From positions 952,301-1,016,300 of the forward strand of contig NZ_LBMT01000001.1 of NCBI RefSeq assembly GCF_002005545.1: a stretch of DNA of 64,000 nt, read 5' to 3'. Positions 50,082 through 60,653 of this stretch are shown piece by piece. Numbering within the stretch: the stretch's first letter is position 1; each line of letters starts with the position of its first letter. The stretch comes from Streptococcus mitis. GTDB taxonomy: Bacteria > Bacillota > Bacilli > Lactobacillales > Streptococcaceae. The translations under genes were made by a program, and so were the position numbers. The notes beneath the pieces were generated by a model. The model did not search any database. It was not told where the DNA came from and saw nothing but the letters and a program-made list of their open reading frames with translations.

Positions 50082-50863
50082 ATAAAGGGATTTACCAGCA
50101 TTTCTCCATAGAAGATCGTCCCTTTCTTGATAAGGGAATGGAATGGATAAAGAAGGTAGAAGATAGCTATGCTCCTTTTTTAACTCCTTTTATCAATCCT
50201 CATCAGGAGAAGCTATTAAAAATTTTGGCCAAGACCTATGGTCTTGCTTGTAGCAGTAGTGGGGAATTCGTCTCGAGTGAGTATGTTCGAGTTTTATTAT
50301 ATCCAGATTATTTTCAGCCAGAGTTTTCAGATTTTGAAATATCTCTCCAGGAAATAGTGTATTCCAATAAATTTGAACACTTAACGCATGCTAAGATTTT
50401 AGGGACAGTCATCAATCAATTGGGAATTGAACGGAAACTTTTTGGAGATATCCTAGTAGATGAAGAACGGGCGCAGATTATGATTAATCAGCAGTTTCTT
50501 CTTCTCTTTCAAGATGGATTAAAGAAAATTGGCCGTATACCCGTTTCGCTGGAGGAACGTCCTTTCACCGAGAAAATAGATAAGCTAGAACAGTATAGAG
50601 AGCTGGATTTATGCGTGTCTAGTTTTAGATTAGATGTTCTTTTATCAAATGTTTTGAAACTATCTAGAAATCAAGCAAACCAGTTGATTGACAAGAAACT
50701 TGTCCAAGTAAATTATCATGTGGTAGACAAATCAGATTATACTGTTCAAGTTGGAGACTTGATTAGTGTGAGAAAATTTGGGCGTTTGAGGTTGCTTCAA
50801 GATAAGGGACAAACTAAAAAAGAGAAGAAAAAAATAACAGTCCAGTTATTATTAAGTAAGTGA
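50078..50863 (+). CDS. ylmH: YlmH, S4-domain RNA-binding protein
   Basis: 261 residues from the ATG at 50078, which overlaps the ylmG stop by 4 bases; a frame open from 50012 lies within ylmG and is not the start. Family length and the C-terminal S4 domain (about 180-245: LDVLLSNVLKLSRNQANQLID, then VQVGDLISVRKFGR) support it. YlmH of Gram-positives binds ribosomal complexes and has been tied to rescue of stalled ribosomes. Confidence 0.93.
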   Translation: MNKGIYQHFSIEDRPFLDKGMEWIKKVEDSYAPFLTPFINPHQEKLLKILAKTYGLACSSSGEFVSSEYVRVLLYPDYFQPEFSDFEISLQEIVYSNKFEHLTHAKILGTVINQLGIERKLFGDILVDEERAQIMINQQFLLLFQDGLKKIGRIPVSLEERPFTEKIDKLEQYRELDLCVSSFRLDVLLSNVLKLSRNQANQLIDKKLVQVNYHVVDKSDYTVQVGDLISVRKFGRLRLLQDKGQTKKEKKKITVQLLLSK

Positions 50864-50871
50864 GGAAAAAT

Positions 50872-51753
50872 ATGCCAATTACATCGTTAGAAATCAAAGA
50901 TAAAACCTTTAGCACACGTTTTAGAGGTTTTGATCCAGAAGAAGTAGATGAATTTTTAGATATTGTAGTTCGTGATTATGAAGATTTGGTTCGTTCTAAT
51001 CATGATAAGGATTTACATATTAAAAATTTGGAAGAGCGTTTGTCTTACTTTGATGAGATGAAAGATTCGTTGAGCCAGTCTGTATTGATTGCCCAAGATA
51101 CAGCTGAGAGAGTGAAACAAACAGCACACGATCGTTCAAATAATATTATTCATCAAGCTGAACAGGATGCACATCGATTATTGGAAGAAGCAAAATACAA
51201 GGCAAATGAAATTCTTCGTCAGGCAGCTGATAATGCTAAGAAAGTTGCTGTTGAAACCGAAGAATTGAAGAACAAGAGTCGTGTCTTCCACCAACGTCTT
51301 AAATCTACAATTGAGAGTCAGTTGGCTATTGTTGAATCTTCAGATTGGGAAGATATTCTTCGTCCAACAGCTACTTATCTTCAGACAAGTGATGAAGCCT
51401 TTAAAGAAGTGGTTAGCGAAGTACTTGGAGAACCGATTCCAGCTCCAATTGAGGAAGAACCAATTGATATGACACGTCAATTTTCTCAAGAAGAAATGAC
51501 AGAGTTACAGGCTCGTATTGAGGCAGCCAATAAAGAATTGGCTGAATTTGAAGCTCAAGCTAAACAGGAAGTGGAAAACCCAACTCCTGTAGTGAGTCCT
51601 CAAATTGAAGAAGAACCAGCTCATCCAGTTGGTCCAATGTATGAAGAACCAGAAGTAGCTCCAGTGCATCCGACAGGTCCAACACCAGCTACAGAAACGT
51701 TTGATTCAGCACCAGGATTTGAAGCACCGCAAGAATCCGTTACAATTTTATAA
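50872..51753 (+). CDS. divIVA: Cell division initiation protein DivIVA
   Basis: 293 residues from the ATG at 50872, preceded by AAGTGAGGAAAAAT; a GTG 12 bases earlier is the ribosome binding site itself. N-terminal lipid-binding domain PITSLEIKDKTFSTRFRGFD (2-21) and DEFLDIVVRDYEDL, then a long coiled coil (about 45-160) with a central helix-rich stretch and an acidic, Pro-rich tail (about 230-293). It localises at negatively curved septal and polar membrane. The tail, ending ESVTIL, is longer than the pneumococcal form I remember (about 262 residues). Confidence 0.96.
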   Translation: MPITSLEIKDKTFSTRFRGFDPEEVDEFLDIVVRDYEDLVRSNHDKDLHIKNLEERLSYFDEMKDSLSQSVLIAQDTAERVKQTAHDRSNNIIHQAEQDAHRLLEEAKYKANEILRQAADNAKKVAVETEELKNKSRVFHQRLKSTIESQLAIVESSDWEDILRPTATYLQTSDEAFKEVVSEVLGEPIPAPIEEEPIDMTRQFSQEEMTELQARIEAANKELAEFEAQAKQEVENPTPVVSPQIEEEPAHPVGPMYEEPEVAPVHPTGPTPATETFDSAPGFEAPQESVTIL

Positions 51754-51759
51754 GAAATA

Positions 51760-51980
51760 TTCTGAGAACAATATCTTATCCTTATATTTCCAGCGAGCAG
51801 GAGATGGTGTGAGTCCTGTAATCCCTATTGATAAGATTATCCTCTCAAAAACTCAAGTCTGAAGCTAGTAAGATTTGACGTTCCCCACGTTACGGGATAA
51901 GAGGGAGAAAGACTAAATCTTTTTCTGAATAAAGGTGGTACCACGATTTTCGTCCTTTTTGGCAGTCGTGGTTTTTAATT
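51760..51980 (+). promoter_or_regulatory. T-box riboswitch leader of ileS
   Basis: Contains the T-box core GGTGGTACCACGA (51934-51946), a preceding long stem region, and a terminator stem ACCACGA...TCGTGG followed by TTTTT, so terminator and antiterminator share the T-box. The specifier is probably ATC at 51821-51823 within GTAATCCCTATT (isoleucine). Uncharged tRNA-Ile should turn on ileS. The specifier placement is by eye. Confidence 0.9.
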
Positions 51981-52005
51981 TGTTATTATTTATAAAGGAG
52001 ATACC

Positions 52006-54798
52006 ATGAAACTCAAAGATACCCTTAACCTTGGGAAAACAGCTTTCCCAATGCGTGCAGGCCTTCCTACCAAAGAGCCAGTTTGGCAAAAGGAATGGGA
52101 AGATGCAAAACTTTACCAACGTCGTCAAGAATTGAACCAAGGAAAACCTCATTTCACCTTGCATGATGGCCCTCCATACGCTAACGGAAATATCCACGTT
52201 GGACATGCTATGAACAAGATTTCAAAAGATATCATTGTTCGCTCAAAATCTATGTCAGGTTTTTACGCACCATTTATCCCGGGTTGGGACACTCATGGTC
52301 TGCCAATCGAGCAAGTTTTGGCAAAACAAGGTGTCAAACGTAAAGAAATGGACTTGGTTGAGTACTTGAAACTTTGCCGTGAATACGCTCTTTCTCAAGT
52401 AGATAAACAACGTGAAGACTTTAAACGTTTGGGTGTTTCTGGTGACTGGGAAAATCCATATGTGACTTTGACTCCTGACTATGAAGCAGCTCAAATCCGT
52501 GTATTTGGTGAGATGGCTAATAAAGGTTATATCTACCGTGGTGCCAAGCCAGTTTACTGGTCTTGGTCATCTGAGTCAGCCCTTGCTGAAGCGGAGATTG
52601 AATACCATGATTTGGTTTCAACTTCCCTTTACTATGCCAACAAGGTAAAAGATGGGAAAGGTGCTCTAGATACAGATACTTATATCGTAGTTTGGACAAC
52701 TACTCCATTTACCATCACAGCTTCTCGTGGTTTGACTGTTGGAGCGGATATTGATTATGTCTTGGTTCGACCTGCTGGTGAAGCTCGTAAGTTTGTCGTT
52801 GCTGCAGAATTGTTGACTAGCTTGTCTGAGAAATTTGGCTGGGTTGATGTTCAAGTTTTGGCAACTTACCGTGGTCAAGAATTGAACCACATCGTAACAG
52901 AACACCCATGGGATACAGCTGTAGATGAATTGGTTATCCTTGGTGACCACGTTACAACAGATTCTGGTACAGGTATTGTCCATACCGCCCCTGGTTTTGG
53001 TGAGGACGACTACAATGTTGGTATTGCTAATGGTCTTGAAGTCGCAGTGACTGTTGACGAACGTGGTATCATGATGAAGAATGCTGGTCCTGAGTTTGAA
53101 GGTCAATTCTATGAAAAGGTAGTTCCAACTGTTATCGAGAAACTTGGTAACCTCCTTCTTGCCCAAGAAGAAATCTCTCACTCATACCCATTTGACTGGC
53201 GTACTAAGAAACCAATCATCTGGCGTGCAGTACCACAATGGTTTGCCTCAGTTTCTAAATTCCGCCAAGAAATCTTGGATGAAATTGAAAAAGTGAAATT
53301 CCACTCAGAATGGGGTAAAGTCCGTCTTTACAATATGATTCGTGACCGTGGTGACTGGGTCATCTCTCGTCAACGTGCTTGGGGTGTTCCACTTCCTATC
53401 TTCTACGCTGAAGATGGTACAGCTATCATGACAGCTGAAACTATTGAACACGTAGCTCAACTTTTTGAAGAACATGGTTCAAGCATTTGGTGGGAACGTG
53501 ATGCTAAGGACCTCTTGCCAGAAGGATTTACTCATCCAGGTTCACCAAATGGTGAGTTCAAGAAAGAAACAGATATCATGGACGTTTGGTTTGACTCAGG
53601 TTCATCATGGAATGGGGTTGTAGTAAACCGTCCTGAGTTGACTTACCCAGCAGACCTTTACCTAGAAGGTTCTGACCAATATCGTGGTTGGTTCAACTCA
53701 TCACTCATCACATCTGTTGCCAACCATGGCGTAGCACCTTACAAGCAAATCTTGTCACAAGGTTTTGCCCTTGATGGTAAAGGTGAGAAGATGTCTAAAT
53801 CTCTTGGAAATACCATTGCTCCAAGTGATGTTGAAAAACAATTTGGTGCAGAAATCTTGCGTCTCTGGGTAACAAGTGTTGACTCAAGCAATGACGTGCG
53901 TATTTCTATGGATATCTTGAGCCAAGTCTCTGAAACTTACCGTAAAATCCGTAACACCCTTCGGTTCTTGATTGCCAATACGTCTGACTTTAACCCAACT
54001 CAAGATTCAGTAGCTTACGATGAGCTTCGTTCAGTTGATAAGTACATGACGATTCGCTTTAACCAGCTTGTGAAAACGATTCGTGATGCTTATGCAAACT
54101 TTGAATTCTTGACAATCTACAAGGCCTTGGTGAACTTTATCAACGTTGATTTGTCAGCCTTCTACCTTGATTTTGCTAAAGATGTTGTTTACATCGAAGG
54201 TGCCAAATCATTGGAACGCCGTCAAATGCAGACTGTTTTCTATGACATTCTTGTGAAAATCACCAAACTCTTGACACCAATCCTTCCTCACACAGCAGAG
54301 GAAATCTGGTCATACCTTGAGTTTGAAGCCGAAGACTTCGTTCAATTGTCAGAATTGCCAGAAGCGGAAACTTTTGCTAATCAAGAAGAAATCTTGGATA
54401 CATGGGCTGCCTTCATGGACTTCCGTGGACAAGCTCAAAAAGCCTTGGAAGAAGCGCGTAATGCCAAAGTTATCGGGAAATCGCTTGAAGCACACTTGAC
54501 AGTTTATCCAAACGAAGTGGTGAAAACTCTACTCGAAGCAGTAAACAGCAATGTAGCTCAACTTTTAATCGTGTCAGACTTGACTATCGCAGAAGGACCA
54601 GCTCCAGAAGCTGCCGTTAGCTTCGAAGATGTAGCCTTTACTGTTGAACGTGCTGCAGGTGAAGTGTGTGACCGTTGCCGTCGTATCGACCCAACAACAG
54701 CAGAACGTAGCTACCAGGCAGTCATCTGTGACCACTGTGCAAGCATCGTAGAAGAAAACTTTGCGGACGCAGTCTCAGAAGGATTTGAAGAGAAATAA
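52006..54798 (+). CDS. ileS: Isoleucyl-tRNA synthetase
   Basis: 930 residues. HIGH-type motif [10 protein letters not shown] (near 63), editing domain about 195-390 with [18 protein letters not shown] in [10 protein letters not shown] (near 590), tryptophan/zinc-type C-terminus CDRCRRI...CDHC (near 885 and 905). It charges tRNA-Ile and edits valine. Start has AAAGGAGATACC. Placed behind divIVA as in other streptococci and controlled by the T-box. Confidence 0.99.
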   Translation: MKLKDTLNLGKTAFPMRAGLPTKEPVWQKEWEDAKLYQRRQELNQGKPHFTLHDGPPYANGNIHVGHAMNKISKDIIVRSKSMSGFYAPFIPGWDTHGLPIEQVLAKQGVKRKEMDLVEYLKLCREYALSQVDKQREDFKRLGVSGDWENPYVTLTPDYEAAQIRVFGEMANKGYIYRGAKPVYWSWSSESALAEAEIEYHDLVSTSLYYANKVKDGKGALDTDTYIVVWTTTPFTITASRGLTVGADIDYVLVRPAGEARKFVVAAELLTSLSEKFGWVDVQVLATYRGQELNHIVTEHPWDTAVDELVILGDHVTTDSGTGIVHTAPGFGEDDYNVGIANGLEVAVTVDERGIMMKNAGPEFEGQFYEKVVPTVIEKLGNLLLAQEEISHSYPFDWRTKKPIIWRAVPQWFASVSKFRQEILDEIEKVKFHSEWGKVRLYNMIRDRGDWVISRQRAWGVPLPIFYAEDGTAIMTAETIEHVAQLFEEHGSSIWWERDAKDLLPEGFTHPGSPNGEFKKETDIMDVWFDSGSSWNGVVVNRPELTYPADLYLEGSDQYRGWFNSSLITSVANHGVAPYKQILSQGFALDGKGEKMSKSLGNTIAPSDVEKQFGAEILRLWVTSVDSSNDVRISMDILSQVSETYRKIRNTLRFLIANTSDFNPTQDSVAYDELRSVDKYMTIRFNQLVKTIRDAYANFEFLTIYKALVNFINVDLSAFYLDFAKDVVYIEGAKSLERRQMQTVFYDILVKITKLLTPILPHTAEEIWSYLEFEAEDFVQLSELPEAETFANQEEILDTWAAFMDFRGQAQKALEEARNAKVIGKSLEAHLTVYPNEVVKTLLEAVNSNVAQLLIVSDLTIAEGPAPEAAVSFEDVAFTVERAAGEVCDRCRRIDPTTAERSYQAVICDHCASIVEENFADAVSEGFEEK

Positions 54799-54857
54799 GT
54801 TAAAGAGTCTAGGGAAAACTCAATTTGAGAAGGAAAGACAACTAATCTTATAGACTA

Positions 54858-54906
54858 TAAAACGCATTGTATCACCTTTTTGAACACCTGATACGATGCG
54901 TTTTTA
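54858..54906 (+). terminator. Terminator after ileS
   Basis: AAACGCATTGTATCA and TGATACGATGCGTTT pair nearly completely, then TT. In the gap 54799-55138 there are this hairpin, a BOX element and a second terminator, no gene. Confidence 0.88.
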
Positions 54907-54944
54907 TCATGTTAGAAGTTTATTGTCGTTTTCTTGTTTCAATT

Positions 54945-55051
54945 AATACTCTTCGAAAATCTCTTCAAACTACATCAGCGTCGCCTCGCTGTACTTAAGC
55001 ACAGTGAGGCGACTAGCTTTCTAGTTTGCTTTTTGATTTTCATTGAGTATA
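54945..55051 (+). repeat. BOX element without boxB
   Basis: AATACTCTTCGAAAATCTC at one end and TTTTCATTGAGTATA at the other, about 107 bases; the centre has its own small inverted repeat CGCCTCGCTG...CAGTGAGGCG. Confidence 0.88.
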
Positions 55052-55084
55052 ACTTTACATCGTTGTATATTGTTGAATTTCAAA

Positions 55085-55126
55085 AAGCTCATGAATCATC
55101 TGAAAAGTAGATTTCATGAGCTTTTA
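55085..55126. terminator. Bidirectional terminator
   Basis: AAAAGCTCATGAATC and GATTTCATGAGCTTTT pair around a short loop with A-run on one side and T-run on the other; ends the minus-strand nucleotidyltransferase-like gene. Confidence 0.8.
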
Positions 55127-55138
55127 TCTGTTGGCGTT

Positions 55139-55930
55139 CTAAATGGATTTATCAATCAAATGTTTAAGATTTGATAGGAGATGCTCCAAAGTTAGGACTG
55201 TTTTCTGCTGGTGAGCTAGTTGGTAGAGATTTTGAAAGTAGTCTTGAATATCGTTTTCAAAATTTTGAGGTAGATGAGAGCAATTGTTTTTTGCGAACTG
55301 GAGCATGCGTTTTTCTCCTGGATGGAGCTGCTCATTGAAGGCGAAGAGCAAATCAAAATAAGAAGCGAAAAACTCGCTACTGCGGTGATTGATGCTGAGT
55401 AAGTCTTGGCGTTTGAGAGCTTTTTTGATTTGTCTTGAAAAAGCTGGCATAGCTTGGTCGAGAAGCAGGAATTGCTTGTTGATGATATTCTTTTTCAGCT
55501 CAGCTGGATAAGGAAGATTGTACTTTTTCTGGAGGGCAGCATAGTGACCATCTTGATCGTAGATAATCTTACTATTGAGAAGATTGTACCACATACAAGT
55601 AGTGTAAGAATTCTGGGCTTGATGCTCTAAAACTACGGCTTGTAAATCTTTGTCAAATTCGTCTAAAGAGCGGTAAATCAGCTCGATTTCGATACCATTA
55701 TTGAGAACACAATCATCCTCCAATTCCCAAAATTGATTAGCGATTTCCATATAGGTGCAGTGTTTACTGAGGATTTCTTTTCGTATGTCTGGTGAGAGAG
55801 GAGCACTGAGGTAGACATATACATCATAGTCAGAGTCTTTGTCAAAATCTTGTCCAGCCCGTGATCCTCCTAGAGCTAGAGCCTCTACTTGCTCTAGTTG
55901 GGCCAATTCTTTAAAGAGATGTTGTGGCAT
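55139..55930 (-). CDS. Nucleotidyltransferase-domain protein (DUF4037-like)
   Basis: 263 residues. LGGSRAGQDFDKDSDYDVYV (about 19-38) is the G-S...D-x-D core of the pol-beta nucleotidyltransferase superfamily, with a third acidic residue probably in EIELIYRS. The C-terminal two-thirds are helical and resemble the substrate-binding part of aminoglycoside-type or DUF4037 enzymes. It may modify a small molecule, tRNA or protein; no partner gene is present. Single gene between a terminator and the divergent 56135 gene. Confidence 0.8.
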   Translation of the reverse strand: MPQHLFKELAQLEQVEALALGGSRAGQDFDKDSDYDVYVYLSAPLSPDIRKEILSKHCTYMEIANQFWELEDDCVLNNGIEIELIYRSLDEFDKDLQAVVLEHQAQNSYTTCMWYNLLNSKIIYDQDGHYAALQKKYNLPYPAELKKNIINKQFLLLDQAMPAFSRQIKKALKRQDLLSINHRSSEFFASYFDLLFAFNEQLHPGEKRMLQFAKNNCSHLPQNFENDIQDYFQNLYQLAHQQKTVLTLEHLLSNLKHLIDKSI

Positions 55931-56134
55931 AATGTTAACCTTCTTTATTTTTTGACATCATTCTAACAAAAAGTAAGGAGACTAGCAAGGGTGAAATGGA
56001 AATTTCTTTTCACATATTTGCTTAATTTTATTTCATATTATGCAAGTTTTTATTTTATAATTTCAGAAAATGCTTTTTTTTTTTAGCAAATATGATACAA
56101 TTTTATTTGAAAAAAATAAAAAAGGAGATTTATT

Positions 56135-56533
56135 ATGAAGTCAAAAGCTTTAGCACTTTATAGTGGTATTGTTGGTTTAGTAGGTGGACTCTACTTGCTT
56201 ATTGCCCCGTTTCTTTTACTAGCAGCAGTTGTGAGTACAGCTGCTACAGCAACAGCTACACAGAGTCCTGAATTAACTGCATCTACAACAGTTGCAGGAA
56301 TTGCAGGAGTTTTACTTCCAACCGTTTTAAAAATTGCTATTTTAGTTTTAGGAATTGTTGCGATTGTATACTATAAGGGAGAAAGTCGTGTTGGTTCTGC
56401 TCCTTCTGTCCTATTAATCGTAGGTGGAGCAGTTGGCTTGATTCCAGCCCTTGGTTGGGTAGGAGGAATCCTAGCAATTATCGGTGGTTCACTATTTTTA
56501 GGAAGTCTCAAAAAATTCAAAGTTGAAGGATAA
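56135..56533 (+). CDS. Small alanine-rich membrane protein
   Basis: 132 residues with about four hydrophobic segments (8-38, 53-77, 85-105, 108-125), an Ala/Thr stretch after the first, and a positively charged tail KKFKVEG. Start follows AAAGGAGATTTATT. No domain that I can name with certainty; it looks like a DUF4064-type small membrane protein. Own terminator downstream. Confidence 0.75.
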   Translation: MKSKALALYSGIVGLVGGLYLLIAPFLLLAAVVSTAATATATQSPELTASTTVAGIAGVLLPTVLKIAILVLGIVAIVYYKGESRVGSAPSVLLIVGGAVGLIPALGWVGGILAIIGGSLFLGSLKKFKVEG

Positions 56534-56540
56534 AAAATAA

Positions 56541-56575
56541 GGAAAAGGATTGCCAAACAATCCTTTCCTTTTTGG
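56541..56575 (+). terminator. Terminator after the small membrane protein
   Basis: AAGGAAAAGGATTG and CAATCCTTTCCTT with loop CCAAA, followed by TTT. Confidence 0.9.
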
Positions 56576-56663
56576 TTTTGACTAGCTTTTTTGTGAAAAA
56601 TTGTGTAAAATAGAATAGATAAACGAGGGGAAACCTCGGAAAATTTAAAGGAGAATCCATCTA

Positions 56664-57356
56664 ATGGTAAAATTGGTTTTTGCTCGCCACGGTGAGTCTG
56701 AATGGAACAAAGCTAACCTTTTCACTGGTTGGGCTGATGTTGATTTGTCTGAAAAAGGTACACAACAAGCGATTGACGCTGGTAAATTGATCAAAGAAGC
56801 TGGCATCGAATTTGACCAAGCTTATACTTCAGTATTGAAACGTGCTATCAAAACAACAAACTTGGCTCTTGAAGCTTCTGACCAATTGTGGGTTCCAGTT
56901 GAAAAATCATGGCGTTTGAACGAACGTCACTACGGTGGTTTAACTGGTAAAAACAAAGCTGAAGCTGCTGAACAATTTGGTGATGAGCAAGTTCACATCT
57001 GGCGTCGTTCATACGATGTATTGCCTCCAAACATGGATCGTGATGATGAGCACTCAGCTCACACAGACCGTCGTTACGCTTCACTTGACGACTCAGTTAT
57101 CCCAGATGCTGAAAACTTGAAAGTGACTTTGGAACGTGCCCTTCCATTTTGGGAAGATAAAATCGCTCCAGCTCTTAAAGATGGTAAAAACGTATTCGTA
57201 GGAGCTCACGGTAACTCAATCCGTGCCCTTGTAAAACACATCAAAGGTTTGTCAGATGACGAAATCATGGACGTGGAAATCCCTAACTTCCCACCATTGG
57301 TATTCGAATTCGACGAAAAATTGAACGTAGTTTCTGAATACTACCTTGGAAAATAA
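56664..57356 (+). CDS. gpmA: 2,3-bisphosphoglycerate-dependent phosphoglycerate mutase
   Basis: 230 residues. ARHGESEWN (7-15) carries the phosphohistidine; [15 protein letters not shown] (near 87) and [11 protein letters not shown] (near 180) complete the active site. Glycolytic conversion of 3- and 2-phosphoglycerate. Codon use is that of a highly expressed gene (GGT, GAA, CGT). Start follows TTAAAGGAGAATCC. Confidence 0.98.
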   Translation: MVKLVFARHGESEWNKANLFTGWADVDLSEKGTQQAIDAGKLIKEAGIEFDQAYTSVLKRAIKTTNLALEASDQLWVPVEKSWRLNERHYGGLTGKNKAEAAEQFGDEQVHIWRRSYDVLPPNMDRDDEHSAHTDRRYASLDDSVIPDAENLKVTLERALPFWEDKIAPALKDGKNVFVGAHGNSIRALVKHIKGLSDDEIMDVEIPNFPPLVFEFDEKLNVVSEYYLGK

Positions 57357-57363
57357 AAAATTG

Positions 57364-57392
57364 TAAGTCTAGAATTGATTTCTAGGCTTTTT
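57364..57392 (+). terminator. Terminator after gpmA
   Basis: AGTCTAGAA and TTCTAGGCT (one G-T pair) around TTGAT, followed by TTTT. Confidence 0.8.
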
Positions 57393-57408
57393 ATGTTAGT
57401 ATGGTAGT

Positions 57409-59820
57409 ATGATAAGGAATAAAAAACAAGATTATGTACTGGCCTACAAGCAACCAGCGTCAATAACATATAAGGGTTGGGAAGAAGAGGCCTTACCGAT
57501 AGGCAATGGTTCTTTAGGTGCAAAAGTATTTGGGCTTATAGGGGCTGAGCGGATTCAATTCAATGAAAAGAGTCTTTGGTCTGGAGGTCCACTTCCTGAT
57601 AGTTTAGATTATCAGGGTGGAAATCTTCAGGATCAGTATGGTTTTTTAGCTGAGATTCGGCAGGCTTTGGAAAAGAGAGATTACAATCGGGCTAAGGAAC
57701 TGGCTGAACAGCACCTAGTTGGGCCCCAAACGAGTCAATATGGGACCTATCTGTCCTTTGGAGATATTTTCATTGAGTTCAGCCAGCAAGGCAAGACTTT
57801 GTATCAGGTGACGGATTACCAGAGACAGTTGAATATCAGTAAGGCACTGGCGACGACTTCTTATGCCTATAAGGGAACGAGATTTGAACGTGAAGCCTTT
57901 GCCAGTTTTCCAGATGATCTCTTGGTTCAACGTTTTACTAAGGAAGGGGCGGAAACTCTAGATTTTACTATAAAACTGTCCTTGACATGTGATTTGGCTT
58001 CTGATGGAAAGTATGAGCAGAAAAAATCTGATTACAAAGAGTGCCAGCTGGATATCACTGCTTCTCATATCTTGATGAAGGGGCGGGTTAAGGATAATGA
58101 TCTGCGGTTTGCTAGTTATCTAGCTTGGGAAACGGATGGAGATATTAGAGTTTGGTCAGATAAGGTTCAGATATCAGGAGCCAGTTATGCCAATCTCTTC
58201 TTGGCGGCTAAGACAGATTTTGCCCAAAATCCTGCTAGTAATTATCGCAAGAAACTAGATTTAGAGCAACAGGTGATAGACTTGGTGGACACAGCTAAAG
58301 AAAAGGGCTATGCCCAATTGAAATCAAGGCATATTGAGGACTACCAAGCATTATTCCAGCGTGTTCAATTGGATTTGGGAGCTGATGTAGACACATCCAC
58401 TACAGATGATTTGCTAAAAAATTATAAGCCACAAGCGGGGCAGGCTTTGGAGGAATTGTTCTTCCAGTATGGGCGGTATTTATTGATTAGTTCTTCTAGA
58501 GACTGCCCAGATGCTCTACCAGCTAACCTACAGGGAGTCTGGAATGCGGTCGATAATCCTCCTTGGAATTCGGACTATCACTTGAATATCAACCTGCAGA
58601 TGAATTATTGGCCAGCCTATGTTACCAATCTTCTAGAGACGGCCTTTCCAGTCATCAATTATATCGATGATTTGCGTGTCTATGGTCGCATAGCGGCTGC
58701 AAGGTATGCAGGAATAATCTCTCAGACTGGGGAGGAGAATGGTTGGCTGGTTCATACTCAAGCGACTCCTTTTGGCTGGACGGCACCTGGTTGGGATTAC
58801 TATTGGGGTTGGTCACCAGCTGCCAATGCATGGATGATGCAAACCGTTTATGAAGCCTATACATTTTACAGGAACCAAGACTATCTCAGGGAGAAAATTT
58901 ATCCCATGTTGAGGGAAACGGTTCGTTTTTGGAATGATTTTTTACATGAGGATCAGCAGGCGCAACGTTGGGTGTCTTCTCCGTCTTATTCTCCAGAACA
59001 TGGGCCGATTTCGATTGGCAATACCTATGACCAATCTCTGATTTGGCAGTTATTTCATGATTTTATTCAGGCTGCTCAGGAATTGGGACTGGATGAGGCT
59101 TTGTTGACTGAGGTGAAGGAGAAGTTTGACTTGCTTAATCCTCTTCAAATCACTCAATCTGGTCAAATCAGGGAGTGGTATGAGGAGGAAGAGCAGTATT
59201 TTCAAAATGAGAGAGTGGAGGTCCAGCATCGGCACGTTTCCCATCTAGTGGGACTCTATCCTGGAACTCTCTTTAGCTATAAGGGACAAGACTATCTTGA
59301 TGCGGCGCGTGCTAGTCTCAATGATCGTGGAGATGGCGGCACAGGTTGGTCTAAAGCCAATAAGATCAATCTCTGGGCGCGTTTGGGAGATGGCAATCGA
59401 GCCCATAAATTATTAGCAGAGCAGTTAAAGTCATCGACCTTGCCAAATCTTTGGTGTAGCCATCCTCCTTTTCAGATAGATGGTAATTTTGGTGCTACTA
59501 GTGGCATGGCAGAAATGTTACTCCAGTCTCATGCAGCTTATCTGGTACCTCTAGCTGCCCTACCTGATGCTTGGTCAAGAGGTTCTGTTTCAGGCTTAAT
59601 GGCACGTGGACATTTTGAAGTGAGCATGAGGTGGGAGGATAAAAAACTCTTACAGATGACCATTTTATCAAGGAGCGGAGGAGATTTGCGAGTTTCTTAT
59701 CCAGATATTGAGAAGAGTGTGATTGAAGTGAATCAAGAAAAAGCAGAAGCGAAATGCATAGAGAAAGATTGTATTTCAGTGGCGACAGCAGAAGGTGATC
59801 TGGTTCAATTTTATTTTTAA
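57409..59820 (+). CDS. Glycoside hydrolase family 95 (alpha-L-fucosidase type)
   Basis: 803 residues without signal peptide, so intracellular. N-terminal beta domain (WEEEALPIGNGSLGAKVFG, FNEKSLWSGGPL) and a central (alpha/alpha)6 barrel. Catalytic positions known in GH95 are visible: N-x-N in HLNINLQMNYWP (near 385), a glutamate in SPSYSPEHGP (near 530) and an aspartate in QIDGNFGATSG (near 690). Members act on alpha-1,2-fucosides and some on alpha-galactosides. It would work on imported fucosylated oligosaccharides, but no fucose transporter lies beside it. Expressed from its own start just after the gpmA terminator. Confidence 0.9.
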   Translation: MIRNKKQDYVLAYKQPASITYKGWEEEALPIGNGSLGAKVFGLIGAERIQFNEKSLWSGGPLPDSLDYQGGNLQDQYGFLAEIRQALEKRDYNRAKELAEQHLVGPQTSQYGTYLSFGDIFIEFSQQGKTLYQVTDYQRQLNISKALATTSYAYKGTRFEREAFASFPDDLLVQRFTKEGAETLDFTIKLSLTCDLASDGKYEQKKSDYKECQLDITASHILMKGRVKDNDLRFASYLAWETDGDIRVWSDKVQISGASYANLFLAAKTDFAQNPASNYRKKLDLEQQVIDLVDTAKEKGYAQLKSRHIEDYQALFQRVQLDLGADVDTSTTDDLLKNYKPQAGQALEELFFQYGRYLLISSSRDCPDALPANLQGVWNAVDNPPWNSDYHLNINLQMNYWPAYVTNLLETAFPVINYIDDLRVYGRIAAARYAGIISQTGEENGWLVHTQATPFGWTAPGWDYYWGWSPAANAWMMQTVYEAYTFYRNQDYLREKIYPMLRETVRFWNDFLHEDQQAQRWVSSPSYSPEHGPISIGNTYDQSLIWQLFHDFIQAAQELGLDEALLTEVKEKFDLLNPLQITQSGQIREWYEEEEQYFQNERVEVQHRHVSHLVGLYPGTLFSYKGQDYLDAARASLNDRGDGGTGWSKANKINLWARLGDGNRAHKLLAEQLKSSTLPNLWCSHPPFQIDGNFGATSGMAEMLLQSHAAYLVPLAALPDAWSRGSVSGLMARGHFEVSMRWEDKKLLQMTILSRSGGDLRVSYPDIEKSVIEVNQEKAEAKCIEKDCISVATAEGDLVQFYF

Positions 59821-59831
59821 GAAGGTGATAG

Positions 59832-59860
59832 AAGGCAGTAGTTTGAGACTGCCTTTTAAT
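59832..59860 (+). terminator. Terminator after the GH95 gene
   Basis: AAGGCAGT and ACTGCCTT around AGTTTGAG, followed by TTAAT. Confidence 0.75.
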
Positions 59861-59950
59861 AAGGATTTGAGAATGTAAGCAGTTTCCAACTAGTTGAAAA
59901 AGCGTTATAATGGTAATATGAAGTAATTTGTTTGAGAGAGGGTGGGTCTG

Positions 59951-60652
59951 ATGGCTTATATTGAGATGAAACACTGTTACAAGCGGTATCAGGTTGGGGA
60001 CACGGAGATTGTGGCCAATCGTGATGTGAATTTTGAGATTGAAAAGGGTGAATTGGTTATTATTCTAGGTGCATCTGGTGCAGGCAAGTCAACGGTTCTT
60101 AACCTTCTTGGGGGAATGGATACCAATGATGAGGGGGAAATCTGGATTGATGGTGCCAATATTGCAGACTATAGTTCCCACCAGAGAACCAATTACCGCC
60201 GCAATGATGTCGGTTTTGTTTTTCAGTTTTATAATCTAGTTTCCAATCTAACCGCTAAGGAAAATGTAGAGTTGGCTTCAGAAATCGTGACAGATGCCTT
60301 GAATCCTGAGCAGGTTTTGACAGATGTAGGTCTGGTTCATCGTCTCAATAACTTTCCAGCCCAGCTGTCTGGAGGGGAGCAACAGCGAGTCTCCATTGCA
60401 CGCGCGGTAGCCAAAAATCCTAAAATCCTCCTTTGTGATGAACCGACTGGAGCCTTGGACTATCAGACGGGTAAGCAGGTTTTGAAAATTCTCCAAGACA
60501 TGTCTCGTCAAAAGGGAGCGACGGTGATCATCGTGACTCATAATGGAGCTTTGGCGCCCATTGCTGATCGCGTGATTCATATGCACGATGCCAGTGTCAA
60601 GGATGTGGTGATCAACCAGCGTCCTCAGGATATCGACAGTTTGGAGTACTAG
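59951..60652 (+). CDS. ABC transporter ATP-binding protein (MacB/LolD type)
   Basis: 233 residues from the ATG at 59951, preceded by GAGAGAGGGTGGG; an in-frame GTG at 59942 is possible. Walker A GASGAGKS (near 42), signature [14 protein letters not shown] (near 140), Walker [13 protein letters not shown] (near 160) and H in IVTHN (near 197). Typical of exporters with FtsX-fold permeases; the partner permease gene follows after one base but is interrupted. Confidence 0.94.
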   Translation: MAYIEMKHCYKRYQVGDTEIVANRDVNFEIEKGELVIILGASGAGKSTVLNLLGGMDTNDEGEIWIDGANIADYSSHQRTNYRRNDVGFVFQFYNLVSNLTAKENVELASEIVTDALNPEQVLTDVGLVHRLNNFPAQLSGGEQQRVSIARAVAKNPKILLCDEPTGALDYQTGKQVLKILQDMSRQKGATVIIVTHNGALAPIADRVIHMHDASVKDVVINQRPQDIDSLEY

Positions 60653-60653
60653 C

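Noticed and set aside
52666-53181. 171-codon minus-strand frame inside ileS
   Set aside because: Shadow of ileS; no ribosome binding site or family similarity.
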